Shown here piece after piece: positions 1 through 12,005 of a DNA stretch of 64,000 nucleotides. Positions within the stretch are counted from its first letter, which is position 1, and each line of letters begins with the position of its first letter. This stretch comes from Polytrichum commune (lineage: Eukaryota > Streptophyta > Polytrichopsida > Polytrichales > Polytrichaceae): the NCBI GenBank assembly GCA_950295325.1, contig OX485803.1, forward strand, positions 77,331,554 to 77,395,553, written 5' to 3'. Below the pieces are notes generated by a model. It had not been told where the DNA came from. It saw only the letters and a program-made list of their open reading frames with translations, and did not search any database. Both the position numbers and the translations under genes were made by a program.

Positions 1-931
1 ATATTTGTAGAGTTGTTCATAAGAAGTGTCATTGGAAAAGTTGCCATAGTGACATAAAATGTCATATGACACTAAATACAATATTTAGTGCAACAAATCT
101 TGTGGCAATACATAGTGAGTCTAGGTACATATTCACAACGTCTACCATTGGGGAGAGTAAAAATGTTGAACACATGCAATGATGTATTGTGATGGATGAA
201 TTCACTAGGAACTTGTACCATAGTAAGTACTTCATAGTTGTTATGGTAAATGGTACATGTGTTTCGTGGTGAAGCAAAGGGTGTTCAATTGAACTTTCAA
301 GGTACGAGACATAGATTTTCAAACCCTTATTGTTGGAACTTGGATGTCATTGAAAATAGAAACCCTACCCTGAGGTATGGTATACATTCTTGCAATGCAA
401 CTCAACCCAATACACAACATGTGGATACCTCACCATGCACATACTTGGATATATTTGAAAACAAATATATTGCAGCATGCAAGCAAGTACTTTGTTGCAA
501 ATACGAACGTTGAAAAAGAAGTTGAAGGAGTCTAAGGAAAATTCCCACCCACCCACCCTTGCATTGTGTGAAGAAGAGTTTGAAGGGTTTGGCCTCTAAA
601 ATGAAGAAGTTCAAGCTTTGAAAAAGTTTAAACAATCAACATTCTCTCTCATGAGAGGTGTCTTAGTTGTACTGTACATAGTAAGTATTGATATTGGTTG
701 CCCCCATGGTACTGTATTTATCATGTCATCTCTCCTTTGGTGAAGCATGCTTAGAGTAACAAGATGGTATCATCCAAAACAAGGAGATTCATAAGCATAG
801 ACAAGCAAAACCATAATGATTTGGTAAATAATTGCATGCTCACAATAGGACCAATGACATGCTCACAATAGTGGGAGAGTTTCCATTTTGACAAGAGTGT
901 TTGTCTTGTATGTAGTGAAGAGAACATGCAA

Positions 932-966
<35 letters not shown>

Positions 967-1084
967 CAAGGTTAAAGTTATATTATGTGACTTACCTTGA
1001 TGTGCATACTACATTGATTATCCTAATTAGTGAGGGAGGGCTAATAATGCATGTGATATGAAATTGGTGAAGGTGATACTAAAT
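1..1084. other. Intergenic, nothing recognised
   Basis: No reading frame here shows recognisable protein similarity or splice-consistent exons. The stretch is AT-rich. It includes short palindromic CACTAAAT/ATTTAGTG motifs near 70-90 that recur elsewhere (about 7,450-7,790 and 19,780-19,830). Confidence 0.5.
935..962. repeat. (TA)n microsatellite
   Basis: An uninterrupted TA dinucleotide run of about 28 bases. Similar short TA runs occur near 8,702 and 12,536. Confidence 0.9.
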
Positions 1085-1375
1085 TTCTATACTTTATGAA
1101 TGTAGTGTCACCAAAAGATCTAGGAAGCATTGTTCATCTTGGCACGATTCATTGAAAATATTATTCATAGTAGCACTATACACTGAAAGTACATGCGCTA
1201 TTCATTGACAAGCATGTGTTTGCATATAATTTTTTTTTAAATCACTCTACAAGCACCTTAGAGCACACACAAATCTTCTTGAAATGTATGGTAAATGGGC
1301 TAGTATTCATGAATTTAGTATCACTCAATAAAGATTTCAGCTCTCAATTTTGAGACGTGGCACAATAGTGTGTGT
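1085..1375 (+). repeat. Dispersed repeat, copy 1
   Basis: This segment is similar in the same orientation to 44,495-44,830. Shared blocks include 'GATCTAGGAAGCATTGTTCA', 'TTCATTGACAAGCATGTG' and a final 'CATGAATTTAGT' block. It codes for nothing I recognise. The two copies have diverged by substitutions and by gain of a short GGCACTT-containing repeat in the other copy. Confidence 0.7.
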
Positions 1376-4300
1376 TTTGGGGAATAGCATCACACGCATC
1401 AATTGGGATAATCAATGCACTTATTTAAGTTATATTGCAACAACATGATGTTAAACATGTTCTCTCCCTACCCCTACCTTCCTTGGCTTAGCTTATCTTT
1501 CCTCCTAGTTCCCTTGGAACCTCAACCAGGGTGACTCTGATTCGCTACTGGTTGTCCATGAGGAAGCAAATACTGGCTACTGGCTCCACTAGGTGTTGTT
1601 CCACATCTCTGTATTTTAGGTTACTAGTTGGCCCACTGGTGCATGTCCTACCAACAAAGTGAGGAGGGTTGAGCGGTTAAAATGAGCGGTAATGGCAGAC
1701 CCTAGACTTTTGAGAGCAACTTTTGAATTTAAAAATCGCAGTAATTTCAATATAGCCATAGAATTACCGCAATCCTCCTGATTTCTATCGTCCGACACGG
1801 GCAAAATTTGCACCACCTCATACTTCTCCAGATCTGGCGCAAAATCTCTCAAGTGATCGGTAATGGGCGTCTCTACTCTATACTCCCAGTCATCCTCTAC
1901 ATACTCCCGTCCATGATTGAGGGGCTGATCACACCGGCCAGTTTAGACACCATCCATCAGCACCTCCGGCTGTAATAGTGTGTAAAGTGGTAGACCAACA
2001 TCTATCTCTCCACATAATCCCCATCAATTTCACGGCTGGAACCGGTCGGAATTTTTGTGTGTGATGGGGGCATGAGTAGTGTTGATTGGTTTCGTCTCGG
2101 ATCCCTTCTTCAACCAGGAACCTGGTCCTCACGCTCACAGTTATATCCGCCGCTTACCAGGCAAGATTGTTCATGAGACTCCCACCTACCCAGACTTCTT
2201 CAGTGGTCACTAGCTGGGCGTCCTTGGCGTCCTTAGCCTGGCTTCAGGCTTTGCATACCCAAGTTATCATGCGCCCAGAGGTCGTTATTATTATGTCTAC
2301 ACATTTCTCCCTTCAAAACCAACACTCAAACTCTGTGCGTCTACTGCTTTGTACACGTGGACTTGCTGTTGTAGTAGCTACGCACATAAGTTAGATTCAC
2401 ATTAAGAGTTTCGTGTCTCGGGGATTACAACAACACTTCCCCTTTTGTCTTCTAGGGTTTCTATACTCGTATACTCTTACTCCTTTGATGGAAAACCACA
2501 CTTGATGACCTTGGAGAGGAGAGAGCTTCTCCCTATCTCCCTTCTCCTATATACTCTACACTCACATTCAAGTCTCACTTGCAGCCACATGTTCCTGTAA
2601 GAACTTAGGCCATTTCATGTTCTTCCTAGTTGGTCTTGTTGGCTGGTAACAACAATTGGTTGTTTTATTATTATCATTGTTATTTATTTCCACCTATCTT
2701 CTTAAACTTCTATTCCTAATAAATGATACATTTGATAAATAAATTTTTTTTTATAACAAAGCGTAATCCTAAGTGATATATCATTATAATAGGCATGAAT
2801 GATGCAATTGATAAGGGTAATTTTTAGATTACAGCTATATGGTTGGAATCAAGGAATCTTTGAACTATTACCAAAATATCAATTTAGAGGCATTTCCTCA
2901 CAAAATTGATATAAATAATTAAATTTTAAAATTTTAAAATAGAAGAAATGTGTTTGAGTTGGTTAAAAAATATGGGTTCGATTATGTAGCGGAGAATGAC
3001 AACAAATATCAAGTCAACCACCAAATTGCTTTCCTTTAATAATCAATTTTCTAACAAAGAAAAGTACATGATGTTTGAACACTTCAAAATTCATAGAGAG
3101 ATGTTGGTAGCAGATTCTTACATACCGATTGACAAAGACTCTAATACTTACAAGTGGGAAAATAAACTCACTAAAATAAACACTTGTCCAATACCGCCAA
3201 AGTTACTTCAAGAAGCATAGGCAACTGGCTTTAGGTTGATGAGTCCTTCAAAGGTTCATGAATATTTCAAGTATCCCTCTTTGGTATTGGCTTTAGTTAT
3301 CATGTAAAATGTTCATACCATAACAATGATGTATACATAGATGTGGCCCATAACATTGTGAACAACATAAAACACCTTAGAGCATGATATGAATGAGGTT
3401 AATAGAAAATATGATCATTATTACATGAGAAATATTTGGCCACAGTTTGATAAAAATTAAAATTAAAAGTATTCAAAATGAACGATCGTACATGCCAATT
3501 GCATGAATTTTCTTTGGGGGCGTTAATTGGAAGCCAAAAATGCCACATTTTAAAAGAACCAATTGAAAATTGACATCTTTTTCTAAACCAAAAAATATAC
3601 ACATAAAAGGGCAAGTGACCCAAAAGTGATGCTAGTGACATTAACATTTTGGAACGTAGGCGTAAAGTAGTGTGAAAATACATTTAAAAAATGTTCTTAG
3701 TGGTTTCAACACAATGCCAATGTTCTCAATAATCATAGTTTAGTATTATCAAATTTATTTTAATATTTGAAGACTGTTTAAACAAGGAAAGTCATCCAAA
3801 CACAAGTTTCATGGTTGCAATTTAATTGCAATTTTCATATATTATATGTATTAATTATCCTCTAACATTTTTAAATATAGTAAAAATGATAATTGAGGGA
3901 ATTATTATTTTTCAAATGAAGTTTAATTTAGTTTGCATCACTACTACATAACCAATAGGTGGAGAAGGTGAAGGGAAGAAGGGGGGGTTTATAAGGGAGG
4001 GTGTGTGAGTAATCTTCTTCTTAATATTGCCTCAAATAAGTGATTTGTTTTATCTATACAATACACAACACTTTAGATTAATCTATGGATGAAGTTGGTT
4101 TAGCATCTTAGGGACCCCCTCATTTAGGGTGCATACTAAATAATTTGAAACCTTGAAAAATCACTCGCCCCTGATATGTATACAAGGCTTCTAATGTTCA
4201 ACCCTTTGATGAACACATGCGCTATATACATACTACACTCATGGTGTGGGTTCATGCTCAATACTAGATTCACATCCTCAATTTCACTTCCAGTTGACAC

Positions 4301-6369
4301 CGTACTCACGAATAGAATTGGAAGAATAAGAACATAGGAAGTAGTTGGAGATTCAAGTGTAACTAGCATTGCCAGTTATTTTCGTTTGCGATGATGTATA
4401 TTGTGGGCCATCTTGTAGGCATCTTGCAAAGGGAAAGTAAAACTAACTCATGCATGAGTCCACTATATTTACCATAATTAATCTAGTTTGGTAGGGGGTA
4501 CAAATTGGGATGGGGTTTAGTAGTCAAGGCCATGTAACCAGGTGTGATTATGCATCTACATGCCCTTTAAAAAATAAGAGCGTTAGCCCAAATTCTACAA
4601 AGTGATTCCCCTAACCACACCCACTTGTACAAGTTAATGATGTCATCTTGTGTAGTACTAATTTCTTGATGGGAGCTAGTTCGAAAAAAATAAAAAAATG
4701 TAAATAGGTTACATCAAACCATAAAACTTTAAAAACATGTGAATTGTATGACTATGGACTTGAGATTCACAAAGTTAGATTATGAGAGGCCATAGTTTGA
4801 TTGGAAGGGATGTACCTCTCTTGGTCTGAGCACATGGCCAACGTTTGGTATAAGTAAGGCAAATTTTATTCAATTAAGAAGACTGTGTTGTTGTCTTTTA
4901 GGCTATGATGAATCTTTGCCAAGTCTAGATTGAGAATGACATTCTTCCTTTTGAGTTGCAGAGGAATTGTAGGTCAGATGGATGATACACCTTTGAGCAG
5001 ATTGTGACAACTATCTAGTATGTAATTTTTTATAACAACCAGGGGGTTTGTACTGGTTTGTCCATTTCTTGTATCTTTGCTCAGTGCAAATTCAAAGTGT
5101 GCTGAATACATTGTATTAAGGCTGCACTACAAACTCGACATTTTGTGCGAATTGGCATGTACTGATTGTCCGCATCGAGAGTAAATTCACACAGATCATG
5201 GGCTTTGTAGATCTCGCATTGACATAAGGTTATTACTGTCAAAAGATACTGTGAGTTAAATAGAAAATGGAAAGTGTAGCAGCAAAGGGAACGAATTGAA
5301 TGCGAGTTTTTTGCAATTGTATTTGGAAGCCCTATTTTGGGGTTTCATTGTGGACTTGTGATTGAAGAGATTGGAAGTCACCGGTCTGGATTATATGTAA
5401 AAGTTGAATCGATTGAAGGTCGTCCCTAAGAATTGAGTATCTCTTAATGATAATCCCCAAGAAAGATTAAGACAGTCATTGTTTATCCAAGCCATTGTTT
5501 GAGGGACTGATGTGTGTTGTAGAGTGTGCACATTTGCAGAGGTGGTATGTAAAGAAGGGTTGAGTTGGGATGACAAACACTCAGGGTGCAAAAATGTGTC
5601 ATTGTCCTTGTGTTGCATGTTTTTTCTTCCCAGGACAAAAAGGCCAAGAAGAATGATCTTGATTTCTTAAAGTGCAAACTCAGACCATTATCTATGGATG
5701 TTGTGGCTTGGGATACCTTTGCTCTCCGCCAGAAGCTGTGAGAAGAGTAAAAGTGAGAGAAGAGTTGGTGTCTGCATGTTTGTAAGAAAGATTTAAATCA
5801 ATTCGCGACCACTGTCTTAGGTGAATCATCTGATTTTTTGAGAGGATGCAATAGAAGGTGGACAACCCAATGAGCAGATTCGCATCCATTAGGCCTCAAG
5901 TTGGTATTGAAACCGAGATCTAAATCAATTCTGAAAGCATGCCATAACTTCTTGCAGGAATGTGCCAGTTGTTGTTGTTGCAGAAAATGAGAACTGTTCT
6001 ATGTAAGTCTAGTTAACTTAAGTGGTGCACTATAACTTAGATGAAGAGTCGCATGATTAGGCAATAGAATAGACTGTCATCTGGGAACTCTACAGACTGA
6101 ACCCTTCCTAATTACCAACCTCATTACCATGTTCCCTCGTTAGTGGAAGAGCAGGAGTATGCTCTGTTGTGCATGGTTGGATCGTAAGGAGATGGACATC
6201 CAAGGGCCTAGATCGGACTTCTGGAATTCCATTATGTGTTTCATCCATGGGGTTACAAGGTGATTCTCTTGTATTGTACTTATTTATTCTCATAACTGAA
6301 GATGTGAAGGCTGAATCAACAAATAGGCAGACATTAAGTCCCCTCATACGAACTATGGGGGGTGTCAGA
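1376..6369. other. Intergenic, nothing recognised
   Basis: About 5 kb without a supportable gene. Open frames such as 2,086-2,394 (+) lack recognisable motifs, conserved partners or splice context, so I treat them as chance. No terminal inverted repeats with target duplications were seen. Confidence 0.5.
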
Positions 6370-6760
6370 TCCGGGCGGGGGCAGCCTCCTCAGAAATTTT
6401 TGAACCCGACCGAAAACTGTTGCCCACCCCGCCCAACTTCGAAAAAAATATTGCTCTTGCATTCTTGAAGGCCGTTTGACTACAAATCCCATATTGAGTG
6501 CACTTCACCTTCAAGGTCTAAAATCCAATATATATGTGCACTTCCCACTAGTGAATAACAATTCATTGCCCGGAAGTGAAACCATCAATGAAGCATGTAA
6601 TTAACTTGGAGGTCAAATAAAATTACAAAATCCTCATTAACATTGAGGTTATAATTTTTATGACTTACCATTTGAAAATGTCTTTGTCATTCTAAGTGAA
6701 ACCTAAATTTAGTGTGATGATTTAGTATGTATATTTTACAATTAATTTAGTAATGCCATC
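6370..6760 (-). repeat. Dispersed repeat, inverted relative to 18,590-18,960
   Basis: The reverse complement matches 18,590-18,960 over about 370 bp. Shared landmarks include 'GGCCTTCAAGAATGCAAG', 'CATATATATTGGATT' followed by 'GACCTTGAAGGTGAA', and 'AAAAATTATAACCTCA'. It is an old transposon copy of unknown class and shows no coding capacity. Confidence 0.75.
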
Positions 6761-7914
6761 TACTTTCACAAGTATTCATACACACTCAAATCAATTAATG
6801 TAACTACTGGAATTAATTAATTTGGTCGTCGATGTTGAGGATAGTGTTGTGTAAAGCTTCAAAGCTTTTAGAATTAGTAGCACTTTCAGATTCAACAAAT
6901 GTCTTGATAAGTTGGATTTCGGTGCAGTATGTTCTCCCGATTGTCCCAAACTTTCCAAATGGCGCCTGCACTAACTTATACTCCCGCCCCAGTGTCTGCT
7001 TGCTTGGCGCGTTTGGTTTACTCAACTTTATAATGATTTCACATTATTGGGCTTCGGTCAAGCGGGTTGCATCAGGTCATTTGTTTCCTATTACGATTCA
7101 TCGAATCAAAGGGTCTAGAAAGCAATATAAGTAAAGTACGCACCTACCAACTAAGTGTGCACCAATGGCTTTGGTTCAAAGTGCGTAATTAAGCGGGAGA
7201 TTACTGTAGTGACTGCTCACATTATCACAATCTGGGTCATTGTAAATGAATTTACACGATTAGTGAACGGGGAGAAATTTGAGCCAAGTTGGGTGCTATC
7301 TTTACTTGTTTTTATTCAAGTACTTCTTCGTTGAAATGCTTTGGTTATTCCTTGTATTTTTATTCACTATAGTAATATTTCCAAAATATGGTTCGTTCAT
7401 TTCCTATAGTGTTTATTTGGAACCATTAATTTGGAAAACGAATCGGTTCACTTGTAACTACACTAACTATGATATTTAGTGTCATGTGGTATTTTATGTC
7501 ACTGGTTTCTTTTTGGATGGCACTTCTTATCAATAAGTGAACAAATATTGTCATGGATGATGGATGAGTGCATCCGTTGGCCAAAACCCTACCTTCTCTT
7601 GTCAACAACTTGTGATGCAATATTGTCATGGATGATTGAAATTCGGATGGAAAATCACTTGGTAAGTGACAGTTATTGCAACACTGTTGACAAATAATGT
7701 TGGGTTAACATTTAGTGTTGGTGACACTATACTGCAATTTACAATTAGTGTTGAGCAAGACAAATAGAATTAGAGACACTAAATACATCCTAAATTTTGA
7801 AGCGAAAAAAGAAAGAATAAACAATGTATCTGGATATGCTATTATGCTTCCAATTATGATGGTCTTAGAGAAGACTTATATGGACAGAGACTTTCAAAAT
7901 CATGTCAACAAACG
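6761..7914. other. Intergenic, nothing recognised
   Basis: No gene supported. Several short frames are open on both strands (for example around 6,830-7,130), but none resembles a known family or carries consistent splice sites. Confidence 0.45.
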
Positions 7915-8110
7915 GGGAGGACCGACCAGTTACAGATGAACCGCTTGAGTTTGAGTAATAACCGGTAGAAGTTCAGAACTTCAGGAAAATTACGGCTCAC
8001 TTAGAGGAATCTATGGAATATACTTCAAATAATCAAAGTAAACCTAAAGATCACAATATGTAACGTGTTGGACCTGGAAAGAACAGGATTTTGCCTGATT
8101 ATGCCCAAAA
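7915..8110 (+). repeat. GGTTGAAGTT repeat family, copy A
   Basis: One of at least four copies of a short dispersed family, recognised by 'TGAGTTTGAG', 'GTTCAGAACTTCAGG' and 'CTATGGAATATACT' in order. The other copies lie at 18,985-20,330 (split by a later insertion), 29,585-29,640 (partial) and 58,718-58,885. It ends near 'CTGATTATGCCC'. A SINE-like or MITE-like origin is possible, but I could not identify Pol III boxes or a tail. Confidence 0.7.
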
Positions 8111-8510
8111 TCTCCTTGGACACTGTATCATGTAGACTAATGGTTGTGACAAAACCATTTTACTTTCATATAGAAAATTAAAGATACTATGTGCCTTTAT
8201 ATATGGTCACTTTCCAAGCCCAAAAGTTGCAGGGACAATTAAAAGGGTGAAGGGGTTGCTAATATGCAAATTAGGTTACCTTTGCAAATGGGTTGCCTTT
8301 TATCCATGCAAATTACCTGTTGATTTGTCTATTGATAAATATAACAATTAGAATAAAAATATAGTGTATTTTGATATTGTCTATAAAATAGCGTAGGGCA
8401 ACCTAATTGCACATATCAATGTATCTTACTAGGCACGGATCAGATATGCACAAGTTGATAAATCATCTAGTTGTTGAATTAATTTTTTTTTTTGAAAAGA
8501 TTTGTATGAC

Positions 8511-8654
8511 ATAACATTACTCAGCTGATGAGTTGTGTTCATGGGCCCCACACTAGATTCGAGAATAAAGCCTTTGGATGCCAAATTCCCAGTGCTTCAA
8601 ACTAAATCTAAAGGCATGACACCTGCACACAACTCATCAACTGAGTAATGTTAT
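8511..8654. mobile_element. 144-bp hairpin element (MITE-like)
   Basis: The two 28-bp ends (8,511-8,538 and 8,627-8,654) are inverted repeats differing at one position and start ATAACATTACTCAG. The 88-bp centre carries no long open frame. Size and structure suit a MITE or a long foldback. A clean target-site duplication was not identifiable, so the superfamily is unknown. A small-RNA precursor is an alternative. Confidence 0.7.
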
Positions 8655-9057
8655 GAACCAACTTGCCGATAATTAAGTAGATTGAGAACACTTTCTTATG
8701 AAATATATATATATATATACTTCAAGAGAAAATAGTAGGAATTGCGATTCTTACTATCCTTGCGGGCGATATCATTGCAAATCAGACTCTTTGAACTCAG
8801 GAATACGACTATGAATATCTTCTAACACCCTATCCCCAGAGTACTCTGTTGGATTGCAATCCATTTCATCGCCACTTCTCTGTACTGTAGAACCGATAAT
8901 ATGAGTTGTCTTGAATTTCCTTCTGTTCAGCATTTTCGTGTCAGCTTCAGCTGAAATGGAATCACTTGTGGTCTGTTTGGGTTGCTTCAACCTCTCTTTC
9001 ACTGTTCTCTGCAACACATGTATTGACCAAGTTAGCTCTCCCACAACATTCTCAACG

Positions 9058-9213
9058 AGAGCCAGTAAGGGCGTGTTTTCTCTTGTTTTTTATGCTTTTG
9101 GCATTTGCTTTGTTGGCCTTCTGTCTCAGAAAAAAGAAAAAAAGGAAAAAAGAGAGCTGTTCACTTGCAAGGGTAATCAGGGCACCTCAAAAATGTGGAC
9201 ACAAATAGCTCCA
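9058..9213 (+). other. Possible membrane-anchor remnant upstream of P450 fragment
   Basis: The + frame encodes about 20 hydrophobic residues (FLLFFMLLAFALLAF) followed by a basic cluster (KKKKRKK) and ends at 9,208. This is the arrangement at the N-terminus of microsomal P450s. It lies directly before the P450 C-terminal remnant at 9,200-9,545. It could be the anchor of the same gene after an internal deletion. That is inference, because the usual proline-rich hinge (PPGP) is absent. Confidence 0.35.
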
Positions 9214-9545
9214 TTCAGTCTGGGCTCAAAACATCACACATGCAATCAATGAATCGTTCCCTCTGTCTACATGCCTCTCACAATCCCTCTCCCTAGTCTA
9301 GGTGAGGCTTTGAGATACACCATCCCAGTCAACACATGGGTTTTCTTTGATGTGTGGGCTGGCATAGGGTGTGCCACTAGCAAATTTTTGAAGAATTCCT
9401 TGGAACTCAACCGCAAGGGATTCATCAAAGGAAGGGAGCACGAATATGTTAACTTCCAAGGCCACCGTTTTGAGTTGCTCCCAAGTTTTGGAATTGGCCA
9501 ACATGGTTGTCTCAGTTTGACGATGGGCTCGTGGATGATCCATTT
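9200..9545 (+). pseudogene. Cytochrome P450 C-terminal fragment (decayed)
   Basis: The translated text follows the last part of a plant P450. It has an INES-like K-helix remnant in a shifted frame near 9,225-9,250, then the meander (YTIPVNTWVFFDVWA), then FIKGREHEYVNFQGH and the heme loop. The heme loop reads FGIGQHGC followed by LSL, where the family has FGxGRRxCPG. The two arginines, the proline and the following glycine are lost, although the heme-ligand cysteine remains. A frameshift and a stop separate the K-helix part from the rest, and the catalytic oxygen-binding half is missing. This is a dead fragment. The P450 clan cannot be assigned safely. Confidence 0.75.
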
Positions 9546-9559
9546 GATTTGTTACGTGT

Positions 9560-10279
9560 ATGTTACATGCGTTTGATTGAGCTCTTTTAGTGAACAATGA
9601 CTAGAAGAAGGACCCATCGAAGGGGAACATGTGTTGTTGCGACAGCATAACTTCCAAGTGTAATCTCTACCGTCAGACTGTCAACCAATTTGTATCATTA
9701 GTGGTGGTGTTGGAAACCTCAATAAAAAGAAAGGGGTAAACTTCTACATTCAATTTGTCTACTGTGTAGAAAATGCACTGCACATTTTGTTGTACGACAC
9801 ATTATAATATCGAAGACAATCCAATTACACTTCAACAGAAAATTGCAGATCATCATGACCTTCAACTTCAGGTGTACTTCTGGAAGGGGAATGGATAGGT
9901 AAATGATGACCATAATTTATGACATGTTCACTTATTAAAACAAAATGTCTGGCCAAATTCAAATCCTCAATTCAATTCTTTCAATATGTTATGCATTGCC
10001 AACTATTATATGTATGTCCATTTTGTTGCTAGACTTTTAAATATGCACACACAACCACCTTCCACTGCTCAAGTGTTCAGTGTTGCAATAACTAACTAAC
10101 TTACATGAAAGGCGCCTTTCATTCTCAAATATGTAGGTGTTCGAGTGAATAACCTACTTGCCAGGAATCAGTTGGGGCCACTTCCCACTCGACATGTCGG
10201 TTCAAGTTCACCTGCAGGTGGCACTTCCTCCCAGCAAATTTTGTCCACACGATGACCAATAACAGAATGTAGTGCCCCC
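9560..10279. other. Intergenic, nothing recognised
   Basis: No coding or repeat feature that I can support. Confidence 0.45.
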
Positions 10280-10815
10280 ATCTAGAACTTGGCCCCATTT
10301 CACTCTAATGGTTTTGAATATGATGTTGCTTCAGGGTTGATTCATGCAACCTATCAAACTTTTAGCCTTATTCATCAAGCTATGACATGCGTATCATCGC
10401 CAATTTCTTTCCTTCCTCCTAGCCTCTTCATAGGCCCTTCCTCAGACCACCAAAATTATTGTTGTCTCAGATATATTCATCGTCCTCCAAGATTCATGGT
10501 TTCCTTGAAAGTGGACCCAAACTTTCACTTGGACCAATTCTTAGACTCAAAGAGATTTGACTTCAAATTTAGGGAATTCTAATAATTATCCCTAAACCAA
10601 CCCAGAACAAACATAGTGGCAGGCCAGAGTACGATGCTCACCAACCTAACACGATTGTCACAGTGCCTCCCAGGAGTCCATGGGTACCTCGCAACCCAAA
10701 TTAATCTCTTCAGGTAGCCCATGGGTACCTCGCAACCCAAATTAATCTCTTCAGGTAGCCCATGGGTACCTTGCAATACATTGTATTGCAGTAGCTTGGA
10801 CCTGCGTCGTCCTAG
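10280..10815 (-). pseudogene. Decayed duplicate of the last exon and 3' end of the 12-14.7 kb membrane gene
   Basis: This stretch aligns colinearly with about 11,660-12,170, the terminal exon and downstream region of the neighbouring minus-strand gene. Shared landmarks are 'AGGCCAGAGTAC', 'CACGATTGT', 'CCTCCCAGGAGTCC' and 'TTCATCGTCCTCCAAGA'. On the minus strand it still reads a membrane-helix end similar to VNIVLWPFTVFVLRW (here VSIVLWPATMFVLGW), but the upstream part is frameshifted. A 41-bp unit beginning TGGGTACCTCGCAACCC is repeated perfectly from 10,681, with a third partial copy at 10,763. This is a tandem-duplication relic, not a functional gene. Confidence 0.75.
10681..10772. repeat. 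41-bp perfect tandem repeat, about 2.2 copies
   Basis: Copies start at 10,681, 10,722 and 10,763 (the last partial). Each contains the palindromic KpnI-type core GGTACC. The repeat lies inside the decayed exon copy and is absent from the intact copy at 12.0-12.2 kb, so it arose after the duplication. Confidence 0.85.
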
Positions 10816-11659
10816 ATTGTTGCACATGTAAATATAAATTAATATGCTGGATCAACTTCTACAGTCATGCAGCCATGGAACTATATACCCGTGTCTATGT
10901 TCAAAATCCCTCAATGACCCAGCACCACCACCAGCGGCTCCAATGTATACAGATCTTTTGTAATACTTCATCCAATCAGTGGTCATTTACAACATCATAG
11001 AATTTTCAATCAGTGTCACATTGGGCAATTTGCTTCATATAGTAGCATTATGTGAGTCATAATAGATGAAAATATGAACAAAGGCATAAGATTGATAATA
11101 CATGTAATATAATAGAAACATATTACACACCTCTAGGATAATTTTAACACAATAAATACATTCTACAACACCCTTTGAATATTTGGGTTGATAGATTATA
11201 AGTTCATTAACTTTGTGTGAAAAAACATTCACCGTCAAAAACAACCTATGTACAGACATAATTATTCAATGAGGTTGAAAGTCTCATGTTGGGATGTTTA
11301 GATTAAACATTTAAGGGATGCTCGAGCTTGATTAATCCAATAATAAATAGTCAAGTATTAGCCTTGGAGTCGTGTCGCCACTTTTAGCCAACCCAACCGC
11401 AAAGCAAAGTCCCAACTTCTTGGTGCCCATGTTTCATTGATCGAGTTTGATCTGCCTTAAAAAGCGCTTTAAAAGGTCGTGTCTCTCATGTCACATTCTA
11501 AAACCATCATGTAAACTATTACAAAGTAGCAAATGGGAAAGGTTAGTGACTATGCAAGCATCGGATTTTGCTGTGTCTGTACTTGGAACATAACATATCA
11601 GGAACATATTTCAATAAAAAAAAAACAACGGTACAATTGTTGAGGAAAGCCTTGTACCC
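10816..11659. other. Intergenic, nothing recognised
   Basis: AT-rich and without a supportable gene. The following stretch, 11,660-12,005, is the 3' flank of the membrane gene and is shared with its decayed copy. Confidence 0.45.
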
Positions 11660-12005
11660 CCACACCCAAAATGTCTGAAAGCGTTTCTAACATGTTCCCA
11701 GCAGGCCTACCGTCCCTAGTAGTGGACCATTCTCAATATGATGTTGATTCTCGCATTCTAGATCAAACTTCTGGTCATACATCAAGTTGTCATATGAGTA
11801 GGTGTCAAATTGCCCAAAACATTCTTCCACTTGCCCTCCACTTGTTCATCGGCCATTCCTCAAGTCCATTATTGCCCTGTTAGATGTATTCATCGTCCTC
11901 CAAGAAGCACGGTTCTGTGAAGGTGGAACTGTTTTACTTCCACTTGGACCTAGATATGGGATTCTCTGGATCATGAAGATCTGACTCACATGGAAACTCT
12001 GGAAA

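Noticed and set aside
2996-3220. 74-codon Lys/Asn-rich + frame
   Set aside because: The composition mirrors the local AT-richness. No family resemblance or splice sites.
8772-9044. 90-codon minus-strand frame that looks polar and protein-like
   Set aside because: No recognisable domain, no splice partner, and it overlaps the + strand anchor/P450 region. Possible but unsupported.
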